From TMP-86 sp964247385 (GTDB lineage Bacteria; Pseudomonadota; Gammaproteobacteria; Steroidobacterales; Steroidobacteraceae), in assembly GCA_964247385.1 (NCBI GenBank), contig CAXTUB010000001.1, positions 207,999-271,998 on the forward strand: a DNA stretch of 64,000 nt, given 5' to 3'. This document shows positions 61,636 to 64,000 of the stretch, one piece after another (positions within the stretch are counted from its first letter, which is position 1; the number at the start of each line of letters is the position of its first letter). The notes beneath the pieces are model-generated. The model was given only the letters and a program-made list of their open reading frames with translations, was not told the DNA's origin and did no database searches. The position numbers and the translations under genes were made by a program.

Positions 61636-63561
61636 TCAGTGCTGCCCGGCCGGGCTGGTCAACGGCGTCGAAGGCGCTTCGGCTGAGGGTCCACGGGGAG
61701 TCGGCGTGGCTGTGTCGTCCCAATCTCGAGGAGGCTTCGGCTCGCGCCCCGCCATGATGTCTTTGATTTGCTCTTCATCGATGGTCTCGTACTTGATCAA
61801 CGCTTGCGACATGGCCTGAAGCTTGTCCATGTTGGTTTCGAGAATGGACTTGGCGCGTTGATAGTTGCTGTCGATGACTCGGCGCACTTCCTCATCGATG
61901 ACATGAGCGGTCACATCGGAGACTTGCTTGTGCTGCGTAACGCTGCGGCCCAAGAACACTTCGCCGGACTCTTCTGCGTAAGTTTGCGGACCGAGCCGAT
62001 CGGATAGACCCCAGCGAGTCACCATGTTGCGCGCGAGCTCCGTGGCGCGCTCGATATCGTTGGAAGCACCCGTCGTCACGGCGTCGACGCCGAACACCAG
62101 CTCCTCAGCGACGCGTCCGCCAAACAGAGTCGCAATGCTGCTCTCGAGCCGTCGGCGGCTCGTCGAATAACGATCGGCTTCCGGAAGAAACATGGTGACA
62201 CCCAGCGCTCGACCGCGCGGGATGATGGTCACTTTGTACACGGGATCATGATCCGGCACGCTCAAGCCCACGATGGCGTGCCCCGCCTCATGGTATGCGG
62301 TATTGCGCTTCTCATCTTCGGTCATCACCATGGAGCGCCGCTCCGCGCCCATCATGATCTTGTCCTTGGCGCGCTCGAATTCGTCCATGGTCACGGAACG
62401 CTTATTGGCGCGCGCTGCAAACAGCGCCGCTTCGTTCACGAGATTGGCGAGATCGGCGCCGGAAAAGCCAGGCGTGCCACGGGCAATGACCGAAGGCTTG
62501 ACGTTGTCGCCCAACGGCACCTTGCGCATGTGCACCTTGAGAATCTGCTCGCGGCCGCGCACATCCGGCAGCGAGACGACCACTTGGCGATCGAAACGGC
62601 CCGGTCTCAGCAGCGCCGGATCCAGCACATCGGGACGGTTGGTGGCGGCAATGACGATGATGCCCTCGTTGCCTTCGAACCCATCCATCTCGACCAACAA
62701 CTGATTCAGTGTCTGTTCGCGCTCGTCGTGCCCGCCTCCCAAGCCCGCGCCGCGGTGCCGCCCGACCGCATCGATTTCATCGATGAAAATGATGCAAGGC
62801 GCATGCTTCTTCGCCTGCTCGAACATATCGCGCACGCGCGATGCCCCGACGCCGACGAACATTTCCACGAAGTCGGATCCGGAGATGGTGAAGAACGGCA
62901 CCTTGGCTTCGCCCGCGATGGCGCGCGCGAGCAATGTCTTGCCCGTGCCCGGCGAGCCGACCATCAACACCCCTTTGGGAATTTTTCCACCGAGCTTTTG
63001 AAACTTGCCCGGATCTTTGAGGAAGTCGACGATCTCGACCACTTCCTGCTTCGCTTCTTCGACGCCCGCGACATCCGCGAACGTGACATTGACTTGATCT
63101 TCGCCCAGAAGCCGCGCGCGGCTCTTGCCGAACGACATGGCGCCGCGGCCGCCCGAAGCGCCCTGCATCTGGCGCATGAAATAAACCCAGAAGCCGATGA
63201 GCAGCAGGATGGGAAATGCAGAGATCAAAAGCTGCAACAGCACCGACTGCTGCTTCGGCGGCTCACCGCGGAATTTCACCCCTTGTGATTGCATGAGGCC
63301 GATCAACGCGCCATTTTCGGTTTCGGGATTGAACGTGATGAACGAGTCGCCCGCGCGCCGCTTTCCTTCGATGATCTCGCCCTTGAGAGTCACCGACTCG
63401 ACGCTATTGCTTTTGACCTCGGATAAGAACTGCGAGTAGTCAATGGTCTGCGGCTGCCCGGTATGCATGCCGAACTGACTGAATATGGCAAGCAGAATGA
63501 TGGCGAGTGCCACCCATAGAAGAATTTGCTTTGTCAGGTCATTCAATGACTTCACACCCAT
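61636..63561 (-). CDS. ftsH: ATP-dependent zinc metalloprotease FtsH
   Basis: FtsH is a membrane-bound AAA+ protease that degrades membrane and short-lived cytosolic proteins such as LpxC and sigma-32. The 641-residue protein has two membrane helices flanking a periplasmic domain (to about residue 125), Walker A GSPGTGKTLLARA, Walker B IIFIDEIDAVG, the second region of homology ATNRPDVLDPALLRPGRFDR in two blocks, and the zinc motif HEAGH. The C-terminus is Pro/Thr-rich. It follows rlmE by 16 bp, as in E. coli. Confidence 0.97.
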   Translation of the reverse strand: MGVKSLNDLTKQILLWVALAIILLAIFSQFGMHTGQPQTIDYSQFLSEVKSNSVESVTLKGEIIEGKRRAGDSFITFNPETENGALIGLMQSQGVKFRGEPPKQQSVLLQLLISAFPILLLIGFWVYFMRQMQGASGGRGAMSFGKSRARLLGEDQVNVTFADVAGVEEAKQEVVEIVDFLKDPGKFQKLGGKIPKGVLMVGSPGTGKTLLARAIAGEAKVPFFTISGSDFVEMFVGVGASRVRDMFEQAKKHAPCIIFIDEIDAVGRHRGAGLGGGHDEREQTLNQLLVEMDGFEGNEGIIVIAATNRPDVLDPALLRPGRFDRQVVVSLPDVRGREQILKVHMRKVPLGDNVKPSVIARGTPGFSGADLANLVNEAALFAARANKRSVTMDEFERAKDKIMMGAERRSMVMTEDEKRNTAYHEAGHAIVGLSVPDHDPVYKVTIIPRGRALGVTMFLPEADRYSTSRRRLESSIATLFGGRVAEELVFGVDAVTTGASNDIERATELARNMVTRWGLSDRLGPQTYAEESGEVFLGRSVTQHKQVSDVTAHVIDEEVRRVIDSNYQRAKSILETNMDKLQAMSQALIKYETIDEEQIKDIMAGREPKPPRDWDDTATPTPRGPSAEAPSTPLTSPAGQH

Positions 63562-63577
63562 TCAGGCCTTACGCACG

Positions 63578-64000
63578 TTACACCATCCGAAACTGGCGCG
63601 CCAATAAGTACATTTCCGCACTCCGAGACCGTGACGCTCTCGGCTTTTTCAGGCTCACGCGTCGAAATCGACCGCGTGCGCGCCGCACGAGTTCCTCGAA
63701 ACCCTGACCCTGAAAAAGTTTCAACAGCAAATCTCCGCCTTCGGTCAACGTGCGCTCGGCAAAATCGAGCGCCAGCTCCGCGAGATTTGCGGCCCGTGGC
63801 TGATCCAGCGCATCGATGCCCGAAAGATTGGGGGCCATGTCGCACAAAACAAGATCGATCTTGCCGTCACCCACCGCATGAAGGATGTCGGTGAATACCG
63901 CGTCGTCGCAGAAATCGCCTTGCACGAAGCGCACGCCCGGAATCGGATCCATCGGCAGAATGTCGGAGGCGACGATGCGCGCGCCTGCACCGCCGACGCG
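63578..64000 (-). CDS. rlmE: 23S rRNA (uridine(2552)-2'-O)-methyltransferase, C-terminal part
   Basis: RlmE (FtsJ/RrmJ) methylates U2552 in the A-loop of 23S rRNA, and it is a heat-shock gene upstream of ftsH. The gene runs off the right edge; about 140 C-terminal codons are visible. They match FtsJ: VASDILPMDPIPGVRFVQGD, the catalytic Asp in LCDMAPNLSGID, the Lys in LLLKLFQGQGFEE, and KKPRASRSRSAEMYLLA with the final Glu of the K-D-K-E set. The start codon is outside the window. Confidence 0.95.
   Translation of the reverse strand, partial: RVGGAGARIVASDILPMDPIPGVRFVQGDFCDDAVFTDILHAVGDGKIDLVLCDMAPNLSGIDALDQPRAANLAELALDFAERTLTEGGDLLLKLFQGQGFEELVRRARGRFRRVSLKKPRASRSRSAEMYLLARQFRMV

Noticed and set aside
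1..64000. CRISPR arrays, complete insertion sequences, phage genes, rRNA genes
   Set aside because: I saw no regularly spaced direct repeats, transposase or integrase reading frames, phage structural genes or rRNA sequence.

Overview
The window is GC-rich DNA, densely packed, with many ATGA or TGATG stop/start overlaps. The gene blocks it carries (gyrA-serC-serA-pheA-aroA; rluB-like/scpB/scpA/trpS; ligA-zipA-smc; dksA-gluQRS; rimP-nusA-infB-rbfA-truB-rpsO-pnp; nuoA-N with separate nuoC and nuoD; rlmE-ftsH-folP-glmM-tpiA-secG) are the typical chromosomal order of a gammaproteobacterium. Together with yciB-bolA and ubiG-gph-rmuC this suggests a deep-branching or Xanthomonadales/Nevskiales/Steroidobacter-like lineage. 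That placement is inferred from gene order and protein look only. I saw no plasmid, phage, complete insertion sequence or CRISPR array.

Layout. 1-6.4 kb (minus): gyrA, serC, serA, pheA and the start of aroA, a serine/aromatic amino acid supra-operon. 6.5-11.4 kb (plus): an MTA/SAH deaminase, ubiG, gph, rmuC and a short-chain dehydrogenase, each overlapping or nearly touching the next. 11.3-15.8 kb (minus): a pseudouridine-synthase homologue lacking the catalytic motif, scpB, scpA, trpS and a YciO-type YrdC protein. 15.8-17.5 kb (plus): yciB, bolA and a lipoprotein PPIase. 17.5-24.1 kb (minus): ligA, zipA, smc. 24.2-27.0 kb (plus): queF, dksA, gluQRS and a PhaR-type regulator. 27.0-35.3 kb (minus): the translation/transcription/RNA-decay operon rimP to pnp.

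35.5-43.4 kb is a mixed-strand, more loosely spaced segment: an RRM protein, a methyltransferase-like gene with a doubtful start, a zinc metallopeptidase, a PBP7-type peptidase, a flavodoxin-like protein, a PQQ-dehydrogenase/diheme-cytochrome fusion, a TMEM165/GDT1 transporter and an SDR. It lies between initiator tRNA-fMet and rimP, which are immediate neighbours in E. coli, so it looks like lineage-specific cargo in an otherwise conserved neighbourhood. 43.4-58.2 kb (minus) holds tRNA-Leu(GAG), the 14-gene complex I operon and tRNA-fMet. 58.2-64 kb (minus) holds rlmE (partial), ftsH, folP, glmM, tpiA and secG.

The genes are mostly housekeeping: chromosome segregation (SMC-ScpAB), replication and topology (LigA, GyrA), division (ZipA, YciB), respiration (complex I), translation (IF-2, NusA, RimP, RbfA, TruB, S15) and stringent-response control (DksA). 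I found no convincing new multi-gene system. The items most worth a second look are an intrinsic-terminator hairpin ending a few bases before rimP, a probably catalytically dead RluB relative, a DksA without its zinc-finger cysteines, a five-copy 15-bp tandem repeat inside nuoG, a U1-U72 initiator tRNA, and the cargo segment between tRNA-fMet and rimP.
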